This document shows, piece after piece, positions 14,252-23,787 of a DNA stretch of 64,000 nucleotides (position 1 is the first letter of the stretch; each line of letters begins with the position of its first letter). The position numbers and the translations under genes are program-made. This DNA is from Streptomyces sp. NBC_00102 (GTDB taxonomy: Bacteria > Actinomycetota > Actinomycetes > Streptomycetales > Streptomycetaceae). The stretch spans positions 682,001 through 746,000 of the forward strand of contig NZ_JAPEMC010000001.1 in NCBI RefSeq assembly GCF_026343115.1, written 5' to 3'. The notes under the pieces were generated by a model. The model had not been told where the DNA came from. It searched no databases and worked only from the letters and a program-made list of their open reading frames with translations.

Positions 14252-16765
14252 TCACGCCCCGCGCAGCACCGCTCCGTTGCGCTCGGCGGCGAGCGCCACC
14301 GCGGCGTCGCGGGCGGCCGACGCCTCGTCGACCGTCAGCGTGCGGTCCGGGGCGCGGAAGCGCAGCGCGTACGCGAGCGACTTGCGGCCCTCGCCGATCT
14401 GGTCACCGGTGAACACGTCGAACAGCCGCAGCGATTCGAGGAGTTCGCCGGCACCTTCGCGGAGCGTCGCCTCGACCTCGGCGGCGGGCACCTCGGCGGG
14501 GACGATGAGCGCGATGTCCTGGGTCGCCACCGGGAAGGTGGAGATCCGGGGGGCGCGGAGCGCGCCCTCGGCGGCCCGCTCCAGGACGTCGATCTCGATC
14601 TCCATGGCGCTGGTGCGCTCGGGGAGGTGCAGCTCCTTGACGACGCGCGGGTGGAGTTCGCCCGCGTGTCCGAGGAGGGTCTCCTCGCCGTTCACGGTGA
14701 CGTACAGCGCGGCGCAGCGGCCCGGGTGCCACGGGGCGTGCCGGTCGGCGCGGACCGTCACCTCGACGCCCGCCTCGCGGGCGAGGGCGCGGGCAGCCTC
14801 GACGGAGTCCGCCCAGGTGGCCGGGCGGCCCTTGCCCCACCAGCCGGCCTGCTCGCGGGCGCCCGCGAGGACGACGGCGGCGTGGCGCGGCTGACGCGGC
14901 AGGGAGGTGTTGAGCGCGGCGATCTCCTCGTCCGAGGGGCGCCGGTCCACCGGGAGCCGGACGGCCTGCTTCTCGTGACCGGTCGGCCGGAAGACCAGCC
15001 CGGTCTCGAAGAGCGCGAGGTCGTGGGAGCCCCGGCCGTCGTTGCGCCTCAGCGCGCCGAGGAGGCCCGGCAGCAGCGTGGTGCGCAGCGCCGGCTCCTC
15101 GTCGGAGAGCGGGTTGGCGAGGAGGACCGTGCGGCGCCGGGCGTCGTCGGTGTCCAGGCCGAGCTGGTCGAGGGCGGTGTTCCCGATGAACGGGTAGTTC
15201 AGCGCCTCGACGTAACCGGCGCCGGCCAGGGCACGGCCGATGCGGCGGGCCAGCCGCTGGCGGTCGGTGAGACCACGGCCGGACGGCGGGGTCGGCAGCG
15301 TGGACGGGAGGTTCTCGTAACCCTCCAGCCGGATGACCTCCTCGGCGAGGTCGTTCGGCTCGCTCAGGTCGGGGCGCCAGGACGGCACCGTGACCAGGAG
15401 TTCGTCCTGGCCGTAGACGTCGCAGCCGACCTCCTGGAGGCGGCGGACGACGATCTCGCGGCCGTAGTCCACACCGGCCACCCGGCCGGGGTGGCTCGCG
15501 GGCATCGCGATGGTGCGGGGCGCGGACGGGGCGGTGATCTCGGTGACGCCCGCCTCGGCGGTCCCGCCGGCGAGCAGCACCAGCAGGTCGACCGTGCGCT
15601 GCGCGGCAGCGGCGGCGGCCTGCGGGTCGACACCGCGCTCGAAGCGCTTGGACGCCTCGGAGGACAGCTTGTGCCGGCGCGAGGTGCGGGCGATCGAGAG
15701 CGCGTCGAAGTTCGCGGCCTCGATGACGACCTCGGTGGTCGCGGCGGACTCGGTGCCGGCGTCGGCGATCTCCGTGTGGGCGCCGCCCATCACGCCGGCC
15801 AGGCCGATGGGACCCCGGTCGTCGGTGATGACGAGGTCCTCGGCGTCCAGGACGCGTACGACGCCGTCGAGGGTGGTGAGCTTCTCGCCCTGCTGGGCGC
15901 GGCGGACGCCGATGGGGCCTTCGACGCGGGTGCGGTCGTAGGCGTGCAGCGGCTGGCCGAGCTCCAGCATCACGTAGTTGGTGATGTCGACGGCGAGCGA
16001 GACGGCGCGCATGCCGGCCTTCTGCAGCCGGCGCGTCATCCAGAGCGGCGAGCGGGCCTCGGGGTCGAGACCGGTGACGGTGCGCGCGGTGAAGCGCGGG
16101 CAGCCGAACGGGTCGCTGATCCGGACCGGGTAGCCGTACGCGTTCGGCGCGGGCACGTCGAGCAGCGCCGGGTCGCGCAGCGGCAGGCCGTACGCGGTGG
16201 CGGTCTCGCGGGCGATGCCGCGCATCGACAGGGCGTAGCCGCGGTCGGGGGTGACGGCGATGTCGAGGACCTCGTCGACGAGCTGGAGCAGCTCGATCGC
16301 GTCGGTGCCCGCCTCGGTCTCCGGCGACAGCACGATGATGCCGTGGGTGCCGTCGTCGCCCATGCCGAGCTCGTCGGTGGAGCAGATCATGCCGTGCGAG
16401 GTCTTGCCGTACGTCTTGCGCGCGGCGATCGCGAAGTCGCCGGGCAGGACGGCGCCGGGCAGGACCACGACGACCTTGTCGCCGACGGCGAAGTTGCGGG
16501 CGCCGCAGACGATCTCCTGCGGTTCGCCGGTGCCGTTGGCGGTGCCGACGTCGACGGTGCAGAAGCGGATGGGCTTCTTGAAGCCCTCCAGCTCCTCGAT
16601 GGTCAGTACCTGACCGACGACGAGCGGGCCGGTGAGGCCGGCGCCGGTCTGCTCGACGGTCTCGACCTCGAAGCCGGCGGCCACGAGCTTGGCCTGCACG
16701 TCACGGCCGGTCTCGGAAGCCGGCAGGTCGACGTATTCCCGCAGCCAGGAAAGCGGGACGCGCAT
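14252..16765 (-). CDS. pheT: Phenylalanyl-tRNA synthetase beta subunit
   Basis: The 837-residue protein has the full beta-subunit layout. The start is [16 protein letters not shown] tRNA-binding EMAP-like domain covers about residues 40-155 ([30 protein letters not shown]). B3/B4 editing comes next ([13 protein letters not shown] near 265), then B5 ([20 protein letters not shown]), the pseudo-catalytic core, and the anticodon-binding FDX-ACB end ([20 protein letters not shown]). With PheS it forms the alpha2-beta2 enzyme that charges tRNA-Phe. Its ATG overlaps the pheS stop by one base (TGATG), ensuring equimolar synthesis. Confidence 0.97.
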   Translation of the reverse strand: MRVPLSWLREYVDLPASETGRDVQAKLVAAGFEVETVEQTGAGLTGPLVVGQVLTIEELEGFKKPIRFCTVDVGTANGTGEPQEIVCGARNFAVGDKVVVVLPGAVLPGDFAIAARKTYGKTSHGMICSTDELGMGDDGTHGIIVLSPETEAGTDAIELLQLVDEVLDIAVTPDRGYALSMRGIARETATAYGLPLRDPALLDVPAPNAYGYPVRISDPFGCPRFTARTVTGLDPEARSPLWMTRRLQKAGMRAVSLAVDITNYVMLELGQPLHAYDRTRVEGPIGVRRAQQGEKLTTLDGVVRVLDAEDLVITDDRGPIGLAGVMGGAHTEIADAGTESAATTEVVIEAANFDALSIARTSRRHKLSSEASKRFERGVDPQAAAAAAQRTVDLLVLLAGGTAEAGVTEITAPSAPRTIAMPASHPGRVAGVDYGREIVVRRLQEVGCDVYGQDELLVTVPSWRPDLSEPNDLAEEVIRLEGYENLPSTLPTPPSGRGLTDRQRLARRIGRALAGAGYVEALNYPFIGNTALDQLGLDTDDARRRTVLLANPLSDEEPALRTTLLPGLLGALRRNDGRGSHDLALFETGLVFRPTGHEKQAVRLPVDRRPSDEEIAALNTSLPRQPRHAAVVLAGAREQAGWWGKGRPATWADSVEAARALAREAGVEVTVRADRHAPWHPGRCAALYVTVNGEETLLGHAGELHPRVVKELHLPERTSAMEIEIDVLERAAEGALRAPRISTFPVATQDIALIVPAEVPAAEVEATLREGAGELLESLRLFDVFTGDQIGEGRKSLAYALRFRAPDRTLTVDEASAARDAAVALAAERNGAVLRGA

Positions 16766-17904
16766 CAGATCTCCATCCCGAACGGTCGGGTGAACCGGAT
16801 GTCACCCTCGACCAGGTCTCGCATGTCTTCGACGTTGTGGCGGAACATCAGCATCCGTTCGATGCCGAACCCGAAGGCGAATCCGCTGTACTTCTCGGGG
16901 TCGACACCGCAGGCGACGAGCACCTTCGGGTTGACCATGCCGCAGCCGCCCAGCTCGATCCAGCCCTCGCTGCCGCAGGTGCGGCAGGGGCGGTCGGGGT
17001 TGCCGACGGACTCGCCGCGGCAGACGAAGCACACCATGTCCATCTCGGCGGACGGCTCGGTGAACGGGAAGTAGTTCGGCCGCAGCCGGGTCTTCATGTC
17101 CGCGCCGAAGAGCGCCTGCACCATGTGGTCCAGGGTGCCCTTGAGGTCGGCCATGGTCAGGCCCTCGTCGATCGCGAGCAGCTCGATCTGGTGGAAGACC
17201 GGGGTGTGCGTCGCGTCGAGCTCGTCGGTGCGGTAGACCCGGCCGGGGCAGACCACGTAGACGGGGGGTTTGCGGGTGAGCAGCGACCGCGCCTGGACGG
17301 GCGAGGTGTGGGTACGCAGCACGACGCCGGACTCGTCGCCCTCGGTGGGACGGCCGTCGGCCGTCGTGCCCCGGACGAAGAAGGTGTCCTGCATCTGGCG
17401 CGCCGGGTGGTCGGGCACGAAGTTGAGGGCGTCGAAGTTGAACCACTCCGCCTCGACCTCGGGGCCCTCCGCGATCTCGTAGCCCATGGCCACGAAGACG
17501 TCCGCGACGCGCTCCATCATGGTCGTCAGCGGGTGGCGGGCGCCGGCCGGGACGCGGTCGTAGGGCAGCGTGACGTCCACGGCCTCCTCGACGAGCACCC
17601 GGGCGTCGCGCTCGGCCTCCAGCTCGGCCTGGCGCGCGGCCAGGGCCTTGGAGACGGCGCCGCGGGCCTGGCCCACGCGCTTGCCCGCCTCGGCCTTGGC
17701 CTGCGGCGGCAGGGCTCCGATCTCGCGGTTGGCGAGCGACAGCGGCGAGGTACCACCGGTGTGCGCGGTCTTCGCCTGGGCGAGCGCGTCGAGGTCGCCC
17801 GCGGCGGCGAAGGCGGCGAACGCCTCGTCCCGCATGCGCTCGATCTCTTCCGGTTTCAGTGCCTCGACCTCGACTGGGTCGTACGACTTGTTCGGTGCCG
17901 ACAT
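16765..17904 (-). CDS. pheS: Phenylalanyl-tRNA synthetase alpha subunit
   Basis: The 379-residue protein starts at [16 protein letters not shown]; a longer upstream frame has no family match. A helical coiled-coil N-terminus (to about residue 100) precedes the class-II catalytic core. Motif 2 lies around [13 protein letters not shown] and [18 protein letters not shown], the phenylalanine-binding region near [18 protein letters not shown], and motif 3 at [25 protein letters not shown] sequence precedes the ATG. It charges tRNA-Phe together with PheT and is the first gene of the pair. About 200 bases of leader separate it from the sensor kinase gene; no T-box or Phe-rich leader peptide is visible there. 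Confidence 0.97.
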   Translation of the reverse strand: MSAPNKSYDPVEVEALKPEEIERMRDEAFAAFAAAGDLDALAQAKTAHTGGTSPLSLANREIGALPPQAKAEAGKRVGQARGAVSKALAARQAELEAERDARVLVEEAVDVTLPYDRVPAGARHPLTTMMERVADVFVAMGYEIAEGPEVEAEWFNFDALNFVPDHPARQMQDTFFVRGTTADGRPTEGDESGVVLRTHTSPVQARSLLTRKPPVYVVCPGRVYRTDELDATHTPVFHQIELLAIDEGLTMADLKGTLDHMVQALFGADMKTRLRPNYFPFTEPSAEMDMVCFVCRGESVGNPDRPCRTCGSEGWIELGGCGMVNPKVLVACGVDPEKYSGFAFGFGIERMLMFRHNVEDMRDLVEGDIRFTRPFGMEI

Positions 17905-18106
17905 CTCTTCCCGTGCTTCCGATTGGCTGATACTGCCCGTATCGGGGGACACCCCGAGACCCCCGTGGCCCTGCTCGACGGCAGGAGGACGCAAAGGTGC
18001 CAAAGGTCGAGTCTAAAGGCCGTGGGGGTGGTACGAAGCCCGTGGGCTGCCCGGAGCCACTCCACCACGCGGTGCGAGGGCGCCCGGCCCCTGGACGCGA
18101 TCCTGG

Positions 18107-19258
18107 TTATCGCAGGTACGCGGGGGTGCTCACGGGCAGGATAAATCGAAACTCCGCGCCCCCGCCGGGGGCCCGGTCGACCGTGATGGTGCCGCCGTGG
18201 GCGGCGACGATGCCCTTGACGATGTAGAGGCCCAGGCCGGTGCCGCCGCGCTTGCTGCCGCGCCAGAAGCGGGTGAAGACGCGGGCCATCGACTCCTCGG
18301 GGATGCCGGGCCCTTCGTCGCTCACGGTGACCGCCGTTCCTGTCTCGTCGTTGTCCGCCGGGGCGGGTGCGATGTCGATGGTGACAGTTCCCTCGCCGTG
18401 GCGCACCGCGTTTTCCAGCAGGTTGCCGAGGATCTGGTCGATCTTGTCGGGGTCGGCCCAGAGGTCGGGCAGCGGGTCGCCCGCGCGGACGAGGAAGCGG
18501 TCGGGCGACTGGCCGCTGGCGACGAGGGCCTGGACGTGGCGGTCGACGGCGGCGCGGATGTCGACGGGCTGGCGGCGCAGCTCCAGCCTTCCGGAGTCGA
18601 TCCGGGAGATGTCGAGGAGTTCGGCGATGAGCCGGGTGATGCGGCCGGCGTCGGCGTCGACCGTCTCCAGCATGAGCCGCTTCTGATCGTCGGAGAAACG
18701 TTCCCACTTGGCGAGCAGCGTGGCGGTGAAGCCCTTGACGGAGGTCAGCGGCGAACGCAGTTCGTGGGCGACGGTGGCGATGAGGTCGGAGTGGCTGCGC
18801 TCGGTGCGGCGACGGGCCTCGGTCGAGCGCAGGGAGACGACCACCCGGCGGACGGGCCCGGTGGGGTACTCGCGGACGTACCGCGCGGAGACGAGGACCT
18901 CGCGCCCACCCGGGAGCAGCAGGTTCCGCTCGGGCTGGCCGACGCGGGTGGAGAGGCCGCCGTACGGGTCGGTCAGGGTCCACCAGCGGCGACCCTTGAG
19001 GTCTTCGAGCGGCAGCGCGTGCTCCAGCCGGCTGCCGAGCGCCGCTTCCCTCTCCACGGAGGTGATCCGGACGGCGGCGGCGTTGAAGCAGACGATGTGC
19101 CCGGTGCGGTCGGCGACGACCAGCCCGTCGGGCAGATCGTCCGGCTCGACGCCGAGGAGGACGTCCGAGGGGGCGGGACCGCCCGCCGTGTACGCGTCCG
19201 TCCCGGGGCGGACGGCGGTGGCGCCCGTCCGACGCGGCCTGCTCATGCCGACAGCCAT
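18107..19258 (-). CDS. PAS-domain sensor histidine kinase
   Basis: The 383-residue soluble protein has no clear membrane segment. Residues about 40-145 are PAS-like (LPDGLVVADRTGHIVCFNAAAVRI). The HisKA helix carries the phospho-acceptor His in TVAHELRSPLTSVKGF. The ATPase domain shows the N box NLLENAVRHGEG, G1 DEGPGIP and G2 GGTGLGLYIVKG. No response-regulator gene is adjacent, so it is an orphan kinase. It lies between the methyltransferase gene and pheS, a position conserved in Streptomyces. The signal is unknown. Confidence 0.93.
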   Translation of the reverse strand: MAVGMSRPRRTGATAVRPGTDAYTAGGPAPSDVLLGVEPDDLPDGLVVADRTGHIVCFNAAAVRITSVEREAALGSRLEHALPLEDLKGRRWWTLTDPYGGLSTRVGQPERNLLLPGGREVLVSARYVREYPTGPVRRVVVSLRSTEARRRTERSHSDLIATVAHELRSPLTSVKGFTATLLAKWERFSDDQKRLMLETVDADAGRITRLIAELLDISRIDSGRLELRRQPVDIRAAVDRHVQALVASGQSPDRFLVRAGDPLPDLWADPDKIDQILGNLLENAVRHGEGTVTIDIAPAPADNDETGTAVTVSDEGPGIPEESMARVFTRFWRGSKRGGTGLGLYIVKGIVAAHGGTITVDRAPGGGAEFRFILPVSTPAYLR

Positions 19259-19548
19259 TCTTCCCGTACCCCACCTCTCGAACCGGTGCAGTGGGCCCCG
19301 AGTCCGTCACCCTACTAGGCACCGGCGAGCCCGCGACACCCTGCGGGGGCGCGCGGAACGGCGCATCGGGGGACGCGGGCCCGGACACGGCCGGAAACTG
19401 CCGGAACCGTTCTCCTCGGAGGCGCGCGGCCGGGCGCGAACCCGCACCGGCGGGCTCGCGGGCGACCGTGCGCTCCGGGTCGCACGCGGGGAGATCCCGC
19501 GCGCCACGTGCGCCCCCCGTGCCACGCGTACCCCGCGCGGGGCGGGGG

Positions 19549-20388
19549 TCAGGAGGTCGTACGGGGGCGCTGGGCGCGGGCGGAGGCGTAGAGGCAGACG
19601 GCGGCGGCGGTGGCGAGGTTGAGGCTCTCCGCCTTGCCGTGGATGGGCACCCGCACCACCGCGTCGGCGAGGGCGCGGGTCTCCTCGGGGAGGCCCCAGG
19701 CCTCGTTGCCGAAGACCCAGGCGGTGGGCCCGCCCATGGTGCCGGCGTCGAGTTCGTCGTCGAGGTCGGCGGTGCCGGCCCCGTCCGCGGCCAGCACCCG
19801 CGCACCGGCGTCCCGCAGCCCCTGTACGGCCAGCTCCACCGGTACGCCGATGGCGACCGGCAGGTGGAAGTGCGAGCCGACCGAGGCGCGGACCGACTTG
19901 GGGTTGTACAGGTCGACCGAGGCGTCGGTGAGGACCACCGCGTCCGCGCCCGCAGCGTCGGCGCAGCGCAGCACCGTGCCGGCGTTTCCGGGGTCGCGTA
20001 CGTTCGCCAGTACGGCCACCAGGCGGGGCTTCGCGGCGAGGATTTCCTCGAACGGCGAGTCCAGGAAGCGGCAGACGCCGATCAGGCCCTGGGGGGTGAC
20101 GGTCTGGGAGACGTCGGCGAGCACGTCCGCGTCGGCGAGGTGCACCCGGGCACCGGCCGCGTGGGCGGCGTCGATGATCTCCGTGTACCGCTCGGCGGCC
20201 TCCACGGTGGCGAACAGCTCGATCAGCGTGGGTTCGCCGTCGGCGCCCCGGTGCACGGCGGCCTCGCGCACGGCCTGCGGCCCCTCGGCGATGAACCGGC
20301 GCTCCTTGACGCGGAAGTTCCGCTTGGCCAGCCTGCGGGCGGCGGCGACGCGGGGCGAACGCGGGGAGATCAGTTCGGGGATGCCCAT
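19549..20388 (-). CDS. TrmH/SpoU-family RNA 2'-O-methyltransferase
   Basis: The 279-residue protein has a substrate-binding N-terminus (AARRLAKRNFRVKERRFIAEG) and a SPOUT catalytic knot. Motif 1 is VAVLANVRDPGNAGTVLRCADAA, motif 2 WVFGNEAWGLP, and motif 3 VPIHGKAESLNLATAAAVCLYA. It transfers a methyl group from S-adenosylmethionine to ribose in 23S rRNA or tRNA. It follows rplT after a terminator, with translation-factor genes upstream, which fits a role in ribosome maturation. The exact target nucleotide cannot be told from sequence. Confidence 0.93.
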   Translation of the reverse strand: MGIPELISPRSPRVAAARRLAKRNFRVKERRFIAEGPQAVREAAVHRGADGEPTLIELFATVEAAERYTEIIDAAHAAGARVHLADADVLADVSQTVTPQGLIGVCRFLDSPFEEILAAKPRLVAVLANVRDPGNAGTVLRCADAAGADAVVLTDASVDLYNPKSVRASVGSHFHLPVAIGVPVELAVQGLRDAGARVLAADGAGTADLDDELDAGTMGGPTAWVFGNEAWGLPEETRALADAVVRVPIHGKAESLNLATAAAVCLYASARAQRPRTTS

Positions 20389-20494
20389 GGTCGGCGGCGG
20401 GCCTCTCTGCGTGCGGCGGGACTCGGGGTGTCCGGCGGGGCCTCGGGAGTCTCCGGCGGATCGGGGTCACGCGCCCCGAAGGGCGTGCGACGCA

Positions 20495-20529
20495 CCGGAC
20501 CCGCAGGCGACGAGCGCCTGCGGGTCCGG
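20495..20529 (-). terminator. Terminator of infC-rpmI-rplT
   Basis: CCGGACCCGCAGGCG (20495-20509) and its exact complement (20515-20529) form a 15-bp stem with a 5-nt loop, 27 bases past the rplT stop. Confidence 0.88.
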
Positions 20530-20555
20530 GTCAAGCACCTTCAAGTTCGCCTGGG

Positions 20556-20939
20556 TCAGGCGGCCTTGGGGGCGTTCACGTCGGCCGGGAGGGCCTTCTT
20601 CGCGACCTCGACGAGGGCGGCGAACGCGTTGGCGTCGTTGACCGCGAGCTCGGCAAGGATCTTGCGGTCCACCTCGATGTTGGCGGCCTTCAGACCCTGG
20701 ATGAGGCGGTTGTACGTCATGCCGTTCTGGCGGGCAGCGGCGTTGATGCGCTGGATCCAGAGCTGACGGAAGTCGCCCTTGCGCTTCTTGCGGTCGTTGT
20801 AGTTGTAGACCAGGGAGTGGGTGACCTGCTCCTTGGCCTTGCGGTACAGGCGCGAACGCTGACCGCGGTAACCGCTGGCGGCCTCGAGGATCGCCCGGCG
20901 CTTCTTGTGGGCGTTTACTGCCCGCTTGACGCGTGCCAC
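20556..20939 (-). CDS. rplT: 50S ribosomal protein L20
   Basis: The 127-residue protein starts at GTG 20939, behind a consensus AAGGAGT. It reads [18 protein letters not shown], then the basic RNA-binding stretch [38 protein letters not shown] and a globular end. It binds 23S rRNA early in large-subunit assembly. It is the last gene of infC-rpmI-rplT. In Firmicutes and Proteobacteria L20 also represses this operon; whether it does so here is unknown. Confidence 0.98.
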   Translation of the reverse strand: MARVKRAVNAHKKRRAILEAASGYRGQRSRLYRKAKEQVTHSLVYNYNDRKKRKGDFRQLWIQRINAAARQNGMTYNRLIQGLKAANIEVDRKILAELAVNDANAFAALVEVAKKALPADVNAPKAA

Positions 20940-21052
20940 TTTTAACTCCTTGCAGCGGGGCTGGTGTTCACGATTTCGACGCACCCAGCCCGGAAACGAA
21001 TTGGTCCCGGTTCGATCGAGGTCGGCCTCCCGGGTTCACCGGGGGCCTGACC

Positions 21053-21247
21053 TCACTTGCCGAGAAGCTTCTTGATCTTCTTGGCGTCGGCCGGAGCCAC
21101 GACGACCGTGCCGGTCAGCGAGCGGGTCTTCTTGGACGACTTGTGCTCCAGGAGGTGGCGCTTGCCCGCCTTCTCGCGGAGCACCTTGCCGGAGCCGGTG
21201 ATCTTGAAGCGCTTGCTGGTACCGCTGTGCGTCTTGTTCTTCGGCAT
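21053..21247 (-). CDS. rpmI: 50S ribosomal protein L35
   Basis: The 64-residue basic protein ([20 protein letters not shown], then [19 protein letters not shown] sequence and [12 protein letters not shown]) has the full L35 form. It belongs to the large ribosomal subunit. It lies between infC and rplT with about 115 bases on each side, the standard order. Confidence 0.98.
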   Translation of the reverse strand: MPKNKTHSGTSKRFKITGSGKVLREKAGKRHLLEHKSSKKTRSLTGTVVVAPADAKKIKKLLGK

Positions 21248-21365
21248 CGCGCCGTTATCTCCTCGTCAGTGGCGCCCCTCACGGTGCGGGCACCGCGCGA
21301 TCAGGGGCGTCAGATCTCTGTGGATTCCGGGAGGACCGGGGGCCGCCTGGATGGCGGCCCCGAGG

Positions 21366-22040
21366 TCACGCCTCGGAAGGTGTCTCGGCCGAAGCCTCGG
21401 CAGGAGCCTCGGCGGGTGCCTCGGCCTGAACCTCGGGCTCACCCTCGGACTCGGTGTCCTGGGCGGTGCCCTGACGCTCGGCCTTGCGGGCGGCCTGCGC
21501 CTCGCGGGCCTCCGCCATGGCTTCGGTCTTCTTCTTGTGCGGGCCCAGAACCATGATCATGTTCCGGCCGTCCTGCTTGGGGTTGGACTCGATGAAGCCG
21601 AGTTCCTCGACGTCCGAAGCGAGACGCTGGAGCAGGCGGAAGCCGAGCTCCGGGCGGGACTGCTCACGACCACGGAACATGATCGTGATCTTGACCTTGT
21701 CGCCCTGCTTCAGGAACCGGACGACGTGACCCTTCTTGGTGTCATAGTCGTGCGGGTCGATCTTCGGCCGGAGCTTCATCTCCTTGATGACCGTGTGCGC
21801 CTGGTTCTTGCGCGCCTCACGGGCCTTCATGGCCGACTCGTACTTGAACTTCCCGTAGTCCATGAGCTTGCACACGGGCGGACGGGCAGTCGCCGCCACC
21901 TCGACCAGGTCGAGGTCGTACTCCTGTGCGAGCTCCAGGGCCTTGGCAAGCGGAACAATCCCGACCTGCTCGCCGCTGGGTCCGACAAGTCGCACCTCGG
22001 GAACGCGAATCCTGTCGTTGATGCGGGGCTCGGCGCTGAT
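21366..22040 (-). CDS. infC: Translation initiation factor IF-3 (apparent ATC start)
   Basis: The protein has 224 residues with both IF-3 domains. The N domain contains [17 protein letters not shown] and [15 protein letters not shown]. The C domain contains [32 protein letters not shown] and [18 protein letters not shown] Glu/Ala-rich tail follows, as usual in Streptomyces. No ATG, GTG or TTG lies in the right place. The perfect Shine-Dalgarno AGGAGG (22050-22045) sits four bases before an ATC at 22040 that begins ISAEPRIND. Rare start codons in infC allow autoregulation by IF-3 in E. coli (AUU), and the same logic probably applies here. IF-3 guards start-codon choice and subunit recycling. 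Confidence 0.9.
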   Translation of the reverse strand: MSAEPRINDRIRVPEVRLVGPSGEQVGIVPLAKALELAQEYDLDLVEVAATARPPVCKLMDYGKFKYESAMKAREARKNQAHTVIKEMKLRPKIDPHDYDTKKGHVVRFLKQGDKVKITIMFRGREQSRPELGFRLLQRLASDVEELGFIESNPKQDGRNMIMVLGPHKKKTEAMAEAREAQAARKAERQGTAQDTESEGEPEVQAEAPAEAPAEASAETPSEA

Positions 22041-22340
22041 GGATCCTCCTAGGTAGCACCACGCGACTGCCTGGCAGACAGCCACGTAACGTCTGTTTTC
22101 GACAAGACCAACCGCGCCGGGATATGAAAAATGCCCCGGACGGGAACACAGGCGGGGCTCCTGGAAATACCGGAACACCGCCGCGTGGAATCCCGCGGGG
22201 CGCATCGGACGGCTCCATCGTCCGTACGGAACGATGGTGGCCGCCTGACCGGTGACCCGTCGCCCTGAGGGCGAACAGGTGGGAGATCGGAGCCTCCACT
22301 TGTGGGCCGAGCACATAGGTGTCCGGCCGGTCGTTACACA
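22041..22340 (-). promoter_or_regulatory. Leader region of the infC operon
   Basis: About 300 bases precede infC with no supported gene. On the minus strand the region contains the hairpin CCATCGT-ACGATGG near 22210, the terminator-like hairpin at 22127-22158, a small hairpin around CTGCCAGGCAG near 22070, and then the AGGAGG of infC. A promoter probably lies near 22350 (TAACCT on the minus strand). The layout suggests a structured regulatory leader. Confidence 0.5.
22127..22158 (-). terminator. Attenuator-like hairpin in the infC leader
   Basis: On the minus strand GCCCCG pairs with CGGGGC across 14 bases, and ATTTTT follows at once (A-run at 22127-22131 on the plus strand). A T-run is rare in this genome and gives the form of an intrinsic terminator about 90 bases before the infC start codon. 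Confidence 0.55.
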
Positions 22341-22453
22341 AGGTTAGCAGCCACCGGACGAGAACGTAAATCGGAAGCACCCGGCCGCCCGGTCGCCCGG
22401 TCGCCCGGCTCCCGCGCGCGGGGACGCCCGGGACCCGCCGTATCGTGTGGGAC

Positions 22454-22813
22454 ATGAGTGACGCCCCCAGCACCGAGAACCCCGGCTTCGACGAAATGGC
22501 CCGCGACATCGCGGAGGTCCCCGCCGTCGAGGTGATCGTGACCGTCGCGGTCAACCTGATGAGCGCCGCCGCCGTGAAGCTCGGCCTGACCGAGGAGGGC
22601 GAGGAGCACAAGGACCTCGACGAGGCCCGCAAGCTCGTGCACGCCCTCGCCGGCCTGCTGGACGCCAGCACGACCGAGATCAGCACCTTCCACGCCTCGC
22701 CGCTGCGCGACGGGCTGAAGTCGCTCCAGCTCGCCTTCCGCGAGGCCTCGCTCGTACCGGACGAGCCGGGCACCGGCCCGGGCGAGAAGTACACCGGCCC
22801 CGTCTACGGCTAG
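22454..22813 (+). CDS. DUF1844 protein
   Basis: The 119-residue protein starts at ATG 22454 (MSDAPSTENPGFDEMARD). It has the DUF1844 helical core: EVIVTVAVNLMSAAAVKLGL, then KDLDEARKLVHALAGLLD and RDGLKSLQLAFREASL. The family is acidic, cytosolic and of unknown function, and is regularly found beside infC in actinobacteria. TATCGT ends about eight bases before the ATG, so the mRNA may be leaderless. It is divergent from the infC operon and ends at a shared terminator. Confidence 0.87.
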   Translation: MSDAPSTENPGFDEMARDIAEVPAVEVIVTVAVNLMSAAAVKLGLTEEGEEHKDLDEARKLVHALAGLLDASTTEISTFHASPLRDGLKSLQLAFREASLVPDEPGTGPGEKYTGPVYG

Positions 22814-22840
22814 ACGGCCTCAGCAAAACGGCGTAATACG

Positions 22841-22883
22841 GCACGGAGCCCGCCGCCCCTTCCGGGGACGGCGGGCTCCGTGC
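22841..22883. terminator. Bidirectional terminator, DUF1844/aquaporin
   Basis: GCACGGAGCCCGCCG (22841-22855) and its exact complement (22869-22883) form a 15-bp stem with a 13-nt loop between convergent genes. Confidence 0.88.
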
Positions 22884-22921
22884 TGTCCGGCGCGCTCTCC
22901 GCACCGCGTGGCGGTCGTCGC

Positions 22922-23653
22922 TCAGGCCGTCCCCGCCTCGTCGGCCGGAACGTCGCCCGCCTCGGCGTCGCGCACCGAGACCGGGTGGGTCAGCCGGTGG
23001 GCGAGCGCCGCGATGACGCCACCCACGAGTGGCGCCACGATGAAGAGCCAGAGCTGCGAGAGGGCGGGGCCGCCGGCGAAGAGGGCGGGCCCCAGACTGC
23101 GGGCGGGGTTGACCGACGTGCCGGTCAGCGGGATGCCCACCAGGTGGATCACCGCCAGCGACAGGCCGATGGGGAGGCCGTCGAAGCCGATCACCGCGAC
23201 CTTGTGGGTCACCGCGAGCACGACGAAGACCAGCAGGAAGGTCAGCACCACCTCGGCGAGGAAGGCCCCGCCCGGGCTGAGGTGGACTTCCGAGCGGTCG
23301 CCGTAGCCGTTGCTGCCGAACTTGCCGTGCGTCTGGAGTCCCGGAACCTGCTTCGCCAGCAGGAAGAGCAGCGCCGCACCGGCGATGCCGCCCGTGAACT
23401 GGGCGACCCAGTAGGTGACCGCGGTACGGACGTCGATGCGCCGGGCCATCAGCATGCCGAGGGTCACCGCGGGGTTCACGTGGCAGCCGGAGATCGGACC
23501 GAGTGCGTAGGCCAGCGCGAGCAGCGTGAAGCCGAAGGCGAGGGCGATGCCCACCGTCCCGATGAAGTCGACGGCGAGCACCGCGGAGCCGACGGCGAAG
23601 AACACCAGGAGCAGCGTCCCCAGAAACTCCGAGACAACCGTCCGCGTTTGCAT
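22922..23653 (-). CDS. Aquaporin (MIP family)
   Basis: The 243-residue protein has six membrane helices and the two half-helix signatures: CHVNPAVTLG near residue 57 and TSVNPARSLGPAL near 178. These NPA boxes line the pore. The short extracellular loops and the overall length (AqpZ is 231, GlpF 281) favour a water channel over a glycerol facilitator. The Arg after the second NPA (NPARS) is the selectivity-filter arginine. It sits alone and is convergent with the DUF1844 gene. Confidence 0.92.
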   Translation of the reverse strand: MQTRTVVSEFLGTLLLVFFAVGSAVLAVDFIGTVGIALAFGFTLLALAYALGPISGCHVNPAVTLGMLMARRIDVRTAVTYWVAQFTGGIAGAALLFLLAKQVPGLQTHGKFGSNGYGDRSEVHLSPGGAFLAEVVLTFLLVFVVLAVTHKVAVIGFDGLPIGLSLAVIHLVGIPLTGTSVNPARSLGPALFAGGPALSQLWLFIVAPLVGGVIAALAHRLTHPVSVRDAEAGDVPADEAGTA

Positions 23654-23787
23654 ACAACCACCTCGCGATGTTCGTCCGGTTTAGTTCGCTTCGCCCAGTT
23701 TCGATGCGGAGTGACGGACGCGCGCGTTGAGCCGTTCAGGTGGCGACGCGGCTACCGGGGCGGACCATGCCCCGGCCTGAGGTGCGG

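Noticed and set aside
13610..17074. Open frame of 1154 codons on the plus strand
   Set aside because: It is antisense to the NsdA-like gene, pheT and part of pheS, and is open only because of GC3 bias in those genes; its protein has no domain signature.
17905..18106. T-box or Phe leader peptide before pheS
   Set aside because: No T-box core and no short frame with consecutive Phe codons could be found; only a weak promoter-like TAGACT is visible.
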